Both the position numbers and the translations under genes were made by a program. From positions 1-49,022 of the forward strand of contig JAGQIK010000021.1 of NCBI GenBank assembly GCA_020431405.1: a stretch of DNA of 49,022 bases, given 5' to 3'. The notes below the pieces were generated by a model, which had not been told where the DNA came from, did no database searches, and worked only from the letters and a program-made list of their open reading frames with translations. This document shows, in pieces, positions 25,022-34,530 of the stretch. Every line of letters starts with the position of its first letter. The stretch's first letter is position 1. Source of the DNA: Myxococcales bacterium. Lineage in GTDB: Bacteria > Myxococcota_A > Polyangia > GCA-2747355.

Positions 25022-26971
25022 CTACTCGTGCTCCTTCGCCTTTCTTCCCCTGGCGACGCCGCGAGGGCCCACCGCGCGCGCAGCCTCGAAGGCTGGCGCC
25101 AGGTCGAGCCGGTAGCTGCCCCACGCGTCGTCGAGCACTTGCGCCTTCAGCGCACGCCCTGCCTTGTCGACGCAGAAGCTGTCGCGCAGGCGTGCCCACG
25201 CCGGCGTGTCGTGCTGCTTGGCGGGCTGCAGCGCGGCCGGATAGTCGAAGCGCGCCAGCTCCACGCACCCTTGCAGATCGAAGCGCGAGATGCGCCCCCC
25301 TTCGAGGTCGATCAACAGCGTCTCGCCGCTCTCGGCGTCGTGGGCTGCCACGTGTTGAAAGAAGCGCGGACCGATGGCGCGCTTGTAGCCTTTGGGCGTC
25401 TTGCCGCGCCACGTCTCGCCATCGAGCAGCGCCGCTTCCTCGTAGCCAAAGCGCACGAGGCACCCGAGCGTCGTGTCGAAGGTGCAGGTGAAGTCGATCG
25501 TCGTGCCGCCGCGTCCGCTCGCCGCGGCGAAGTCCTTCGGCTTGTCCGACTTGCCCTTGAGCTGGCGCCAGTCGCTCGCCTCGAGCAGCAGCGTGTTGTT
25601 CGACTTGCGTCCACGTAGCTTGCCGCCCCAAGCGAGCACGCGTCCGCCGGGCTCGCACGCGAGCATCGCCTCCTCGCGCTGTTTGAAGACCGCTGACGCC
25701 GCGCAGCGCTGCGTCCAGTCGTCGCCGTCGAAGGCGAAGACGGCGCCGCTCTCCGCCACGGCGAGCAGGCCTTCGGCGCTGGCGACAAGCTGCATCGGCG
25801 CCCAGCCCCACAACGCCTCGCCGCGCGCCTTGTCGACGAGCTCGACCCAGCCTCGGGCCTCGTCGAAGCGCCAGGTCTGCAGGCAGTGCGTGGCGACCGC
25901 GTACCAGCCGCCGCGCCAGCAGCTGAGGTGGACCTTGCCATAGCTGGCCTTGGCTAGCGGCGAGTCCGCGCTGACGACGCCCATGCGTTGCCAGCCGCTC
26001 GCCTGCTGCAGATAGAACAGCCGCTGCTGGTCGGCGCCGCCGCTGTCACCTTCGTGAAAGCCGGGGCCGATCACGAGCGCCTCGAGCCGCGCATCGAAGC
26101 ACATGTGCGCGTTGCCCATGCGCGGTGGGCCGCGCTCGTTGTGGCCTTGCAGCGCGTGCCAGCCGTCGTCGCCGAGCGCGAACAGCCCATGCTCGTCGCC
26201 GGCGTAGAGCACTACGCCGTGCTCCGGGTGCGCGCTGAGGACGCACCCCGGCTGGTAGAGCCCGTAGTGAAGCGCCTCGCGCGGCAGGCCATCGAGCGTG
26301 ATCTCTTCGAGGGTCGCGCCATCCCAGCCGAGCAGCACGTAGCGGTAGTCGCCGCCCTTCTGCTGAAAGCAGTAGAGAACGCAGCGCGCGCGCTTGGCGT
26401 CGTAGAGGCCGCCGAAGCCGTGGTCGTTCCAGCGCGCCGGCAGCAGCGACGCGTCCTCGCTGACGCGGCGCCACGCATTGTCGGCCGCGAGCTCGTAGAC
26501 GCCGCTGCTGCAGACGGCGACCCAAACGCCGCGTGCGGCGTGGAACGCGATAAGACCGGCGCCGTCGTTGTCCTCGTCAACGCGCGGCGTCTCGCCGCTG
26601 GTCTCTAGCTCGCTCGCGACGCCCGCGATGATCAGCATGGCGCGCGGTACGAGCCCGTCGCCATCGTCGGCGTAGCCCCAGCGCCAGGCAACGATGCCAC
26701 CGCGCACGGCGTCATAGTCGCCCTGATGGATCGCCTCGCCGTCGAGCGAGATCTTCTGCTCGCCGAGCGCGCGCCAGCCCTGCTCGCGCCCCTCGAGCGC
26801 GTAGCTCTCGCCGAAGCCGTCGTAGCCGGGGCCGCAGACATAGACGCTGCGCTGCAGCTTCTCGTCGAAACACAGCAGATACCCGTCGAGCAGCATCGAG
26901 ACGGGCGGCACGTCCTCACCTTCGGGTCGCGCCGGGCCGATGGCCTGCCAGCTCAGCCTCTGCACGCTCAT
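25022..26971 (-). CDS. Large repeat protein, probable beta-propeller (649 aa)
   Basis: No signal peptide or membrane helix, so probably cytoplasmic. The sequence cycles through about seven or eight similar segments, each with a hydrophobic strand, a Gly/Asp turn and a Trp at the end: GREQGWRALG, ADNAWRRVSE, GDDGWHALQG, ASGWQRMG, ARGWVELVD, GDDWTQRC, ASDWRQLKG. This pattern fits a beta-propeller built from Kelch- or WD-like blades. I do not recognise the family. The C-terminus is basic. It overlaps the upstream lipoprotein gene by 4 nt and is translated after it. Confidence 0.65.
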   Translation of the reverse strand: MSVQRLSWQAIGPARPEGEDVPPVSMLLDGYLLCFDEKLQRSVYVCGPGYDGFGESYALEGREQGWRALGEQKISLDGEAIHQGDYDAVRGGIVAWRWGYADDGDGLVPRAMLIIAGVASELETSGETPRVDEDNDGAGLIAFHAARGVWVAVCSSGVYELAADNAWRRVSEDASLLPARWNDHGFGGLYDAKRARCVLYCFQQKGGDYRYVLLGWDGATLEEITLDGLPREALHYGLYQPGCVLSAHPEHGVVLYAGDEHGLFALGDDGWHALQGHNERGPPRMGNAHMCFDARLEALVIGPGFHEGDSGGADQQRLFYLQQASGWQRMGVVSADSPLAKASYGKVHLSCWRGGWYAVATHCLQTWRFDEARGWVELVDKARGEALWGWAPMQLVASAEGLLAVAESGAVFAFDGDDWTQRCAASAVFKQREEAMLACEPGGRVLAWGGKLRGRKSNNTLLLEASDWRQLKGKSDKPKDFAAASGRGGTTIDFTCTFDTTLGCLVRFGYEEAALLDGETWRGKTPKGYKRAIGPRFFQHVAAHDAESGETLLIDLEGGRISRFDLQGCVELARFDYPAALQPAKQHDTPAWARLRDSFCVDKAGRALKAQVLDDAWGSYRLDLAPAFEAARAVGPRGVARGRKAKEHE

Positions 26972-27429
26972 GGACAGCGCCTGACCTCGAAGGTGCCGTT
27001 GAGCCCGTAGGTCTCACCCTTGTCTTCGAATGAGAAGCTCACCGAGCCCGCGACGCTCTCTGCGGTCGAGGCGGTGATCTCCACGTCGGCGCCATTGGAG
27101 CCCTTGCCCTCGAACTGGCCGACGTTGTGGTAGAGGTTGACGAAGATGCCGCTGTAGGTGCCGACATCGAACGACGGCGGTCGCATCACCGCGTTGTTGC
27201 CGTCGGGCGGCTCGGTGTCGTCGACACTGTCGCAGTTGAGCGGCCCCTCGCCGATGGCGATCAAAAAGGTCTCGCCGCGCGAGCGCGCGAAGCCGTTGAC
27301 GCCCTGAAACGTGACGCCGCTGCCGTACTGACCGGTGACGGTGCTTGAGAGCACGGGCAGCGGGTCGTCGCCGCATGCGCCGAGGGCGAGCCCCAGCGCG
27401 AGCACTAGTAGAGCTTGCTTGATTGCCAT
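26968..27429 (-). CDS. Lipoprotein, beta-rich (153 aa)
   Basis: MAIKQALLVLALGLALGAC is a clear lipoprotein signal (Cys19). The mature part has strand-rich segments with many Gly and polar residues and two Cys (NCDSV and RRCP) that could form one disulfide. Family not recognised. It overlaps the propeller gene by 4 nt and follows comM by 9 bp, so it is likely in one transcript with both. Confidence 0.7.
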   Translation of the reverse strand: MAIKQALLVLALGLALGACGDDPLPVLSSTVTGQYGSGVTFQGVNGFARSRGETFLIAIGEGPLNCDSVDDTEPPDGNNAVMRPPSFDVGTYSGIFVNLYHNVGQFEGKGSNGADVEITASTAESVAGSVSFSFEDKGETYGLNGTFEVRRCP

Positions 27430-27438
27430 GCCGCCATC

Positions 27439-28953
27439 TTATCCGAGCCAGCGCGCTCGCTGCATCGACAGCGCACACAGCACGTGCTCGTCGCTGACCT
27501 CCTCGCAGCCGGCGAGGTCTGCCAGCGTTCGCGCCACACGACACGAACGATGCAGCGCGCGCGCGCTGAGGCTGTAGCGGTTGATGTACTCGCCAACGAC
27601 GTGTCGTAGGTGGCGCCGCAGCGGCACGAAGCGCCGCAGGTGCCGCGCGCTCATCTGCGCGTTGCAGTAGATCGCCTCTCCCGCGAAGCGTTGCTGCTGC
27701 CGAGCACGCGCGTGCGCCACGCGCTGGGCGATGCTTGCCGACGCCTCGGCGCGCCGCCCGTCGAGCAGACGCTCTGTCTGTACCGGCGCGACGTGCACGA
27801 AGAGATCGAAGCGGTCGAGCAAGGGCCCCGACACGCGCGTGCGATAGCGCATCGCCGTTTGTTCGCCGCACACGCAGACGCGCACCTCCGTGCCGCGAAA
27901 GCCGCAAGGGCAGGGGTTCATCGCCGCCACGAGCATGAAGCGCGCCGGGAAGGTCACCGCCAGCCGCGCGCGCACCACCGAGACAGCACGGTCTTCGAGC
28001 GGCTGGCGCAGCGCCTCGAGGGCCGAGCGCTGAAACTCCGGCAGCTCGTCGAGAAACAGCACCCCGTTGTGCGCCAGGCTGACCTCGCCAGGACGCGGCA
28101 TGCTGCCGCCGCCGACAAGCCCAGCGCACGAGCCCGAGTGGTGCGGCGCGCGAAAGGGGCGGGTCTGCACCAGCGCTTCACCGCGCAGAAGCCCTGCCAC
28201 GCTGTGGACCTTGGTCGTCTCGATGGCCTCGTCGCGCGTCATCGGCGGCAGAATGCCGGCGATGCGGCGCGCGATCATCGTCTTGCCCGATCCGGGTGGG
28301 CCGATGAGCATCAGGTTGTGTCCGCCGGCGGCGGCGACCTCGGCCGCCCAGCGCGCCTCGCGCTGACCGCTGACGTCACAAAAGTCGGCGGCCTCGTGGC
28401 ACGGCTGCATCGCCGACGCGTCGGGCGCGGCTGGCTGCACCTCGCCACGACCCTCGACCAGCGCCACGGCTTGCGCCAGGTCGGCTACGCCGAACGCTTC
28501 GACGCCGTCGACTAACGCCGCCTCGGGCGCGTTGGCGCACGGCAGCACGACGCCGCGCAGCCCTTGCGCGCGCGCCGACTCGGCCAAGGAGAGCGCGCCG
28601 CGGATCGGTCGCAGCGCGCCGTCGAGGCTCAGCTCGCCGGCGAACAGCAGATCGTCGCGCGCGACCTGAATCAGCTCGCGCGAGCCGAGACAGCCGAGGG
28701 CGATGGGAAGCTCGAGGGCCGCCGCATCCTTGCGCACCTCGGCCGGCGCGAGATTGACCGTGGTGCGCAGCGAACGCAGGTCGTAGCCGCTGTTTTCGAG
28801 CGCGGCGCGCACGCGCACGCCGCCTTCGCGCACCGCGCCGCTGGGCAGTCCCACCAGGTGAAATCCGGGTAGGCCGCGCGCGGTGTCGACCTGCACCTCC
28901 ACAGGGACGGCGTCTATGCCGATGATCGTCGCTGTCTTGAGCGTGCAGAGCAT
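27439..28953 (-). CDS. comM: ComM/YifB-family Mg-chelatase-like AAA+ ATPase
   Basis: 504 residues. N-terminal ChlI-fold domain (VQVDTARGLPGFHLVGLPSG, then VNLAPAEVRKD), a central AAA+ domain with Walker A LIGPPGSGKTMIARR, Walker B VLFLDELPEF and sensor AAMNPCPCGF, and the C-terminal helical region with VSGPLLDRFDLFVHV. This is the full layout of ComM, a hexameric helicase promoting branch migration during natural transformation. The MNPCPCGF...CVCG segment has Cys residues that often form a small metal site in the family. Start ATG 28951-28953 matches the family's usual beginning. Confidence 0.95.
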   Translation of the reverse strand: MLCTLKTATIIGIDAVPVEVQVDTARGLPGFHLVGLPSGAVREGGVRVRAALENSGYDLRSLRTTVNLAPAEVRKDAAALELPIALGCLGSRELIQVARDDLLFAGELSLDGALRPIRGALSLAESARAQGLRGVVLPCANAPEAALVDGVEAFGVADLAQAVALVEGRGEVQPAAPDASAMQPCHEAADFCDVSGQREARWAAEVAAAGGHNLMLIGPPGSGKTMIARRIAGILPPMTRDEAIETTKVHSVAGLLRGEALVQTRPFRAPHHSGSCAGLVGGGSMPRPGEVSLAHNGVLFLDELPEFQRSALEALRQPLEDRAVSVVRARLAVTFPARFMLVAAMNPCPCGFRGTEVRVCVCGEQTAMRYRTRVSGPLLDRFDLFVHVAPVQTERLLDGRRAEASASIAQRVAHARARQQQRFAGEAIYCNAQMSARHLRRFVPLRRHLRHVVGEYINRYSLSARALHRSCRVARTLADLAGCEEVSDEHVLCALSMQRARWLG

Positions 28954-29115
28954 GCGCGCGTGTAAAGCACGTCGCGCGCCAGATCCTCCGCTCGGGCAAT
29001 TCGCGGTACTTGCGCGCCAACGTCGTGCGTCCGCGCGTCCGCGCGTGCGGATAGCGGTCCGGCGCCGCACGACATCCGCACGGCATCCGCGCTGCGCCCG
29101 AGCGGCGTCGTAGGT

Positions 29116-30381
29116 ATGCTGTCAGGCGTGCAGCGTGGCCTATATATGATCGTCTTGGCGGTCCTCGCCGGCTGCTCGTCGAGCACGCCCGCCGCCGATA
29201 CGCGCGCGGGCGACAGCACACGCGACAGCGCCGCACGCGACATCGCTCGCGCCGACGCCGACGGCGCCGGCGACGACGCGGGCGTGGCGCTGCCGCGCTG
29301 TCCGCAAGTCACGCCCACCGCGCCGCCCGTTGCCCTCGGCCTCGATCCCTTCTACACGCAACACGTAGACGCCGGCGGCATTCCGATCGTCGGCTCGGCC
29401 AAGGTGCCCGCTGCGGCCTTCGCCCAGGCCTACTACATCCTCGCCAACATACTGCGCCAAAGACCCTGCATCCGGCTGGCGCTGATCCGCGCGCGCATCC
29501 GCGTCGGCATCATCGCGCGCGACGAGGTGCCCACCGACATGCCCGAGTACAGCGACCTCAACACGGCATTTCCCGGCACCGACTGGAACGCGCGCGGGCG
29601 TGGCTACGGCGCGACCTTGCTGCGCCCACTGACCAGCGGCGCCGTGGAGAACCTGCTCGGCGAGCCGGGCGATCGCTGGTTCGGCGAGCTGATCCTCCTT
29701 CACGAGCTGGCACACACCGTCTTCGATCACGGCGTGGTCGTGCGCGACGACGGACCGGCGCAGGCGGCCACGTTGCAGGCGCTCTACCAGGCGGCTCTCG
29801 CCAAAGGGCTGTGGGCCAACACCTACGCGGCCAGCACTGTCGCCGAGTACTGGGCCGAAGGCGTGCAGGACTTCTTCGACGACAACAAGCAGGCCTCGCC
29901 GCCCGACGGCATCCACAACCACGTCAACACGCGCGCCGAGCTCGCCGCCTACGATCCCGATCTGTCCGCGTTCATCGGCAAGCAACTGGCGCCGCCGCTC
30001 GCCGCGGCCGGCTGCGTGCCCGACGGCGCCATCGCCTGGCAAGATCCGACCCCCGCTAACCCGCTGGCCGCCAGCTGCACCTTCGCCTCGGGTTACCCCG
30101 ACGACGAAGGCTGCGGCGCCACGGCACCGAGCGCGTCGCCGCCGCCGCCGCCGACGGCCGACGCCGAGCTCGTCGTGGTCAACCGCAGCCATGACCAAGC
30201 GGTCGAGCTCAGCTGGCTCGACACTAACGGCCAGGCCGTCGCGCGCGGCAGCGTGCCCCCGCGAAATCAGCGAACGCTCGCCAGCGCGGTGGGGCAGGTC
30301 TACCAGCTGCGCCGCGGCGGCGCCTGTCTTGCGACCTATAGGTTGCGGTATCCACAGCGCAATATCGTCGCCGCCGAGTAG
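29116..30381 (+). CDS. Zinc metallopeptidase-like lipoprotein with C-terminal VHL-beta-like domain
   Basis: 421 residues. The lipobox VLAVLAGC (Cys20) is followed by an Asp/Ala-rich linker of about 40 residues. A catalytic domain holds LLHELAHTVFDHG (His196, Glu197, His200) and, about 48 residues on, AEYWAEGVQDFFD, where Glu248 or Glu244 could be the third zinc ligand, so a gluzincin-like peptidase is likely. A poly-Pro hinge near 345-350 leads to about 70 residues that begin VVVNRSHDQAVELSWLD and continue with PPRNQRT and VYQLRRGG, matching the beta domain of the von Hippel-Lindau protein in the same order (NRS, W, PP, R-rich strand). Start ATG 29116; GTG 29128 is an alternative. Function in protein degradation or sensing is inferred. 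Confidence 0.75.
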   Translation: MLSGVQRGLYMIVLAVLAGCSSSTPAADTRAGDSTRDSAARDIARADADGAGDDAGVALPRCPQVTPTAPPVALGLDPFYTQHVDAGGIPIVGSAKVPAAAFAQAYYILANILRQRPCIRLALIRARIRVGIIARDEVPTDMPEYSDLNTAFPGTDWNARGRGYGATLLRPLTSGAVENLLGEPGDRWFGELILLHELAHTVFDHGVVVRDDGPAQAATLQALYQAALAKGLWANTYAASTVAEYWAEGVQDFFDDNKQASPPDGIHNHVNTRAELAAYDPDLSAFIGKQLAPPLAAAGCVPDGAIAWQDPTPANPLAASCTFASGYPDDEGCGATAPSASPPPPPTADAELVVVNRSHDQAVELSWLDTNGQAVARGSVPPRNQRTLASAVGQVYQLRRGGACLATYRLRYPQRNIVAAE

Positions 30382-30445
30382 CGTGCTTGGTTTCGGACGT
30401 CTTCTCGCAGTACCCTAACCAGATACCCTTACCGGAGAATCAAAG

Positions 30446-31333
30446 ATGCACCGTGGTCTCGTGCTCTCCCTGGCAGCCTGCGCGGCGCTATTGATCGCCA
30501 TCGGCTGCGGTGATGATCGCCAGCCCGTCGGCGATGGCGGCGGCAAAGATCAGATCGTCAACAACGACACCGGCCCGACCGACGGCACGCCGCCGCCCAC
30601 CGACGGCACGCCGCCGCCCACCGACGGCACGCCGCCTGGCGACGCGCCGCCCGCCGCGCAGTGCACCAGCGCCGCGCAGTGCAGCGGCTACGCCTGCAAC
30701 CTGCAGTCGATGACCTGTCGCACCACGTGCACGCAAGGTAGCCACTGCGCCAACGGCTACACCTGCAACGCCAACAACCAGTGCGTGCAGCCCGCGGCCT
30801 GTCCGCCCGAGAGCGCCTGCGGCGGCTACGCCTGCAACGCCGCGCAGGGCATCTGTCGCGTTTCGTGCAGCCAGCAGTCGCACTGCGCGCAGGGTTACAC
30901 CTGCAGCAACGGCGCGTGCATCCAGACGATCCAGTGCCAGAACGACACGCCGTGCATGGGCTACACCTGCAACACGACGCAGGGCGCCTGCCGCACCAGC
31001 TGCAACACGTTCGTCGGCTGCGCCCAAGGCTACGCCTGTCGCAACAACACCTGCGTGCAGCAAGCGCAGTGCACCACCGACGCGCAGTGCAACGGCTACG
31101 CCTGCATCACCCAGCAGAACATCTGCCGCATCAGCTGCCAGCAAAACGGCCACTGCGCGCAGGGCTACGGCTGCAACAACCAGCAGATGTGCGTGCAGGC
31201 CGTGACCTGTCAGAACGACAACCAGTGCAGCGGCTACGAGTGCAATAACGGCACCTGTCGCACGGCCTGCCTCTTCTCCGGCCACTGCGCGCAGGGCTAC
31301 GTCTGCCGCCAGTTCGCCTGCGTCCAGCCCTAG
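30446..31333 (+). CDS. Cys-rich repeat lipoprotein (295 aa)
   Basis: MHRGLVLSLAACAALLIAIGC is a lipoprotein signal (Cys21). A linker of about 50 residues contains three TDGTPPP units coded by a 21-bp tandem repeat (30577-30640). The remainder is five tandem units of about 41-45 residues with the plan C-x5-CxGYxC-CRxxC-CAQGYxC-CVQ; spacing differs slightly between copies. Each unit has about eight Cys and would form a disulfide knot, as in EGF-like or similar surface modules. Family not recognised. A GGAG ribosome site lies a few bases before the ATG. Confidence 0.8.
   Translation: MHRGLVLSLAACAALLIAIGCGDDRQPVGDGGGKDQIVNNDTGPTDGTPPPTDGTPPPTDGTPPGDAPPAAQCTSAAQCSGYACNLQSMTCRTTCTQGSHCANGYTCNANNQCVQPAACPPESACGGYACNAAQGICRVSCSQQSHCAQGYTCSNGACIQTIQCQNDTPCMGYTCNTTQGACRTSCNTFVGCAQGYACRNNTCVQQAQCTTDAQCNGYACITQQNICRISCQQNGHCAQGYGCNNQQMCVQAVTCQNDNQCSGYECNNGTCRTACLFSGHCAQGYVCRQFACVQP
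30577..30640 (+). repeat. 21-bp tandem repeat x3
   Basis: Three direct copies of ACCGACGGCACGCCGCCGCC plus C, the last copy divergent at its end, coding TDGTPPP in the linker of the Cys-rich lipoprotein. In-frame, so copy changes would alter linker length only. Confidence 0.8.
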
Positions 31334-31370
31334 GGCAGGGCGCTCGCCGCGTGAGCCCCGGCGCCGCGAG

Positions 31371-32837
31371 ATGAACAGCAGCATCTCGCCGGCGCTGGGC
31401 GTCTCCGTCCTCCTCGCCTACCTCGCCGTGATGGCCTGGCACGCCTTTCGAGGCGGCCGCGCCACGCGCGACGTCAGCGACTACCACGTCGCTGGCCGCA
31501 GCGTTTCCGGCGTCACCATCGGCCTGTCGTTCTACGCGACATACATGTCGACCAACTCGTTCGTCGGCCACGCGGGCAAGTCGTGGTCCTTCGGGCTGCT
31601 CTACACGCTGATCGCGCCGCTGTTTGTCGTCGCCGCCTGGAGCAGCTGGACCTTCATCGGTGGGCCGCTGCGCCGCCGCAGCGAGGCGCTGGGCGTGATC
31701 TCGCTGGCCGAGTACTTCGGCGCCGCTTTCGCATCGCCGAGCTACCGGCGCGCCGCCGCCGCGGTGATCGTCTTTGCCAGCGCGCCCTACCTGCAGGCCG
31801 TCTTCAAGGGCTGCGCGCTGGTGCTGATGCAGCTGACGGGGCTTTCGATGATGCCGTCGCTGGCCCTGGTGTGGCTCGTGGTCGTCGGCTACACCGTGGC
31901 GGGCGGCTTTCACGCGGTGGTCAAGACCGACGCCACGCAAGGCATCGTGATGCTCGTCGCCGCGTTGGCGCTGCCGCTCGCCGTCGTGATGCACGGCGGC
32001 GGCCTTGGCGCCACGCTCGCTGCCACCGCGCGCGCCGCCAAGGTCGACGGCGTCGGCGGGCTCTTGCTGATCGGCGATCTCGGCGTGCTGCTCGGCATCG
32101 GCATCGCCGGCGGCTTCAAGATGCTCTCCGAGCCGCGCCAGCTGTCGCGCTTTTTCGCCATCGACCAGACGCAGCTTCGCATCGGCCGGCTCGTGGCGCT
32201 CGCCACGCTGCTCTTCTCCTACAGCTTGCTGCTGCCGGTGGGGCTGCTCGCGCGCGGCATGATCAGCACGCTCGAGCACGGCACCGACGGCATCGTGCCG
32301 CAGTTGCTCGCGCGCGGCGACGTGCTGCCGAGCCTCGCCTCGGTGCTCGTGCTCGCCGCGCTGCTCTCGGCCGCCATGAGCAGCATCGACTCGGTGCTGC
32401 TGGTGGTCTCGGCAGCGATCCAGCGCGATCTGCTCGGCTGGACCGACGGGCGCGGCCCGCTGCCCGAGCTGACCATGACGCGCGTCTGGATCGTGCTCTA
32501 CAGCGTGATCCCGGCGGTGCTGGTGCTCGTGCTCGAAGGCGGTATCGTCGAGCTGACCACCTACTCGGGCGCGATCTACGGCGCCGTGTTCCTGCCGCCG
32601 CTGATCTACAGCCTGCGCGGCGACGACGACCTCGCGCGCGCACCTGCCGCTCCCGCCTGGACGTCGCTCCTCGTCGGCGCCGCGCTGGTGCCGCTGTGGG
32701 CGCACGGCGTGCGGCGCTGGATACCCGCGCTGCGTCCCGTACACCAGGTGGTGGCGAGCGCGGTCGGCTCGTTTTTCGCGTACGCCATCGCCGCGCGCTA
32801 CAGCTCGGCACGCGCCGCAGCTCGGCTGCGTCGCTGA
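31371..32837 (+). CDS. Sodium:solute symporter family (SSS) transporter
   Basis: 488 residues with about thirteen helices. The SSS signature is visible: GGFHAVVKTDATQGIVML in the middle and AALLSAAMSSIDSVLLVVSA later, plus SEPRQLSRFF after helix 7. It takes up a small organic solute (for example amino acid, sugar or carboxylate) with Na+; the substrate cannot be read from the sequence. The start ATG 31371 follows the Cys-rich lipoprotein gene by 37 bp. Confidence 0.9.
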   Translation: MNSSISPALGVSVLLAYLAVMAWHAFRGGRATRDVSDYHVAGRSVSGVTIGLSFYATYMSTNSFVGHAGKSWSFGLLYTLIAPLFVVAAWSSWTFIGGPLRRRSEALGVISLAEYFGAAFASPSYRRAAAAVIVFASAPYLQAVFKGCALVLMQLTGLSMMPSLALVWLVVVGYTVAGGFHAVVKTDATQGIVMLVAALALPLAVVMHGGGLGATLAATARAAKVDGVGGLLLIGDLGVLLGIGIAGGFKMLSEPRQLSRFFAIDQTQLRIGRLVALATLLFSYSLLLPVGLLARGMISTLEHGTDGIVPQLLARGDVLPSLASVLVLAALLSAAMSSIDSVLLVVSAAIQRDLLGWTDGRGPLPELTMTRVWIVLYSVIPAVLVLVLEGGIVELTTYSGAIYGAVFLPPLIYSLRGDDDLARAPAAPAWTSLLVGAALVPLWAHGVRRWIPALRPVHQVVASAVGSFFAYAIAARYSSARAAARLRR

Positions 32838-32858
32838 CATCACCCACGCAAGCGCGAT

Positions 32859-34487
32859 CTAGGGAGCGTGCAGCTCCAGCGGCAGCGTGTCCCAAAAATC
32901 GCAGGTCGCGGACTGCAAGGCGCTGCCCTCCTTCTGCGTGACCCCGATCTCGAGGTACTTGCCGCTTGCCGCATCGTAGCGTGGCCACGCGGCGGCGCCG
33001 CCACCGTTGGGATCGCTGGTCTTCGCGAAGCGCGTCCAATAGCCCTGAATCGCCGTCGCGACGGGCTTCTCGCTTGCTGGGAGGGGGGCTGGGATCGGCA
33101 TGCCGAATAGGTAGAGCAGCTCGGCGCCGTGGGGCGAGCGCAGAAACGCATCGACCGCGGCGAAGACTGAAGGCTCGTGCGTGAACTGGTAGAGGTATAC
33201 GGGCTGCCCCGCGGCGGCGACGGCGCGGGCCATGCGTCGCACCGCGCAAGTGAAGATGCTGTCGGTGATGAGCGCGACCATCGCTTCGACCGGGCTGCCG
33301 TAGCTGCTGGTGTCGTAGCGCGCGAGGATCTTGTCGGCGTCGGCGGAGCTGAAGGCGTTTTCCACGAGCTGGCGCATCGTCGCGGTGTCCATCGCCTTGA
33401 GCTCGCTGGTGTTCAAGAATAGGGTCGCCTCTGTCGCGTTCGACCCGATGATCAGAGGCACCTTGTTGAAGTTGCCGTTGGCGAGGGCTTCGGGCGGTTG
33501 CTCGAGCAAGGTGTCGCCATCGACGAACGGCATCATGAACGGCCGCGCGTCGTAGTGCAGGCGCAGTGGCAGCTCCATCGCTTCGGCGAGGCGCTTGGCG
33601 CTCGTGTCGCGCAGACACTTGGCCTCGTCGCTCGCCGTGTCGCACCCCACGGCTTTGGATACCAACTGGCCGTAGCTCTCGGCCTGTGCCCGCGTGCGCA
33701 TCTTCATGCAGGTGCCGCTCTGCATCACGGCGCGATGGAACAGGTCCTTGCTCTTTGGCGAGACGAGGTGATAGCAGCACGAGAACGCGCCGGCCGATTC
33801 GCCGAAGATCGTGACGTTCTCGGGGTCACCACCGAAGGCGCGGATGTTGTCTTGCACCCAGCGCAGGGCGGCTTGCTGATCGAGCAGTAGAAAGTTGCCC
33901 GGGCCCTGGCCCAGCGCGGGGTGCGCCATCATGCCCAGCGGCCCCAGCCGATAGTTGACCGCGACCACGACGACGTCGTGCAACGCCGCCAAACGCTGTC
34001 CCGAAAACAACTCGGTCGCGGCGCCGCCAATGGCGAAGCCGCCGCCGTGAAACCAGACCATCACCGGCGCCTTCGCGGGCGCGGGGTTTGGTGACCAGAC
34101 CGCGAGACTAAGGCAGTCCTCGTCGAAGTTCTCGGCGACGCTCACGCCGAGCACCGGCTCGGTATAGGGCTGCCAGCACGATGGACCGTGCTGGGTCGCG
34201 TCTCTCGGCGTCGTCCAGGCTTTCGGTGGCTCTGGCGGTTTCCAGCGCAGGTCGCCTACCGGCGGCGCCGCGTAGGGAATGCCCAGGCACGCGCGAAACC
34301 CTCCGATGACCTTGCACTTGATCGGCCCCTGCTGGGTAGTGACGAGCGTGGGATCACCAGCGTCTGCCGGTGTCGCGTCGCCGACCCCATCGCCGACGCC
34401 CATGTCACCAGGCTGACTGCTGCTGGAATCGCAAGCGGCTGCGAAGGTGAACAGGCACACCACGGCAAGCCGAACGACAATGCGCAT
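32859..34487 (-). CDS. Carboxylesterase lipoprotein A (type B carboxylesterase/lipase)
   Basis: 542 residues. The signal VCLFTFAAAC is a lipobox, followed by an Asp/Gly-rich linker up to GDPT. The catalytic core has the oxyanion HGGGFA, the nucleophile elbow GESAGA, an acid in GSNATEATLF and a His in SPHGAELLYLFG, all in type B carboxylesterase positions. It should hydrolyse esters at the cell surface. An AGGGAGG ribosome site precedes ATG 34485-34487; a GTG directly before it is an alternative. It is a close relative of the esterase at 36495-38108, the two flanking a radical SAM gene on the same strand with only 43 and 80 bp between genes, so a three-gene operon is likely. Confidence 0.9.
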   Translation of the reverse strand: MRIVVRLAVVCLFTFAAACDSSSSQPGDMGVGDGVGDATPADAGDPTLVTTQQGPIKCKVIGGFRACLGIPYAAPPVGDLRWKPPEPPKAWTTPRDATQHGPSCWQPYTEPVLGVSVAENFDEDCLSLAVWSPNPAPAKAPVMVWFHGGGFAIGGAATELFSGQRLAALHDVVVVAVNYRLGPLGMMAHPALGQGPGNFLLLDQQAALRWVQDNIRAFGGDPENVTIFGESAGAFSCCYHLVSPKSKDLFHRAVMQSGTCMKMRTRAQAESYGQLVSKAVGCDTASDEAKCLRDTSAKRLAEAMELPLRLHYDARPFMMPFVDGDTLLEQPPEALANGNFNKVPLIIGSNATEATLFLNTSELKAMDTATMRQLVENAFSSADADKILARYDTSSYGSPVEAMVALITDSIFTCAVRRMARAVAAAGQPVYLYQFTHEPSVFAAVDAFLRSPHGAELLYLFGMPIPAPLPASEKPVATAIQGYWTRFAKTSDPNGGGAAAWPRYDAASGKYLEIGVTQKEGSALQSATCDFWDTLPLELHAP

Positions 34488-34530
34488 CACGCCCCTCCCT
34501 ATACAGTGCCGCCTGCGCTGCGGCGTCCCG

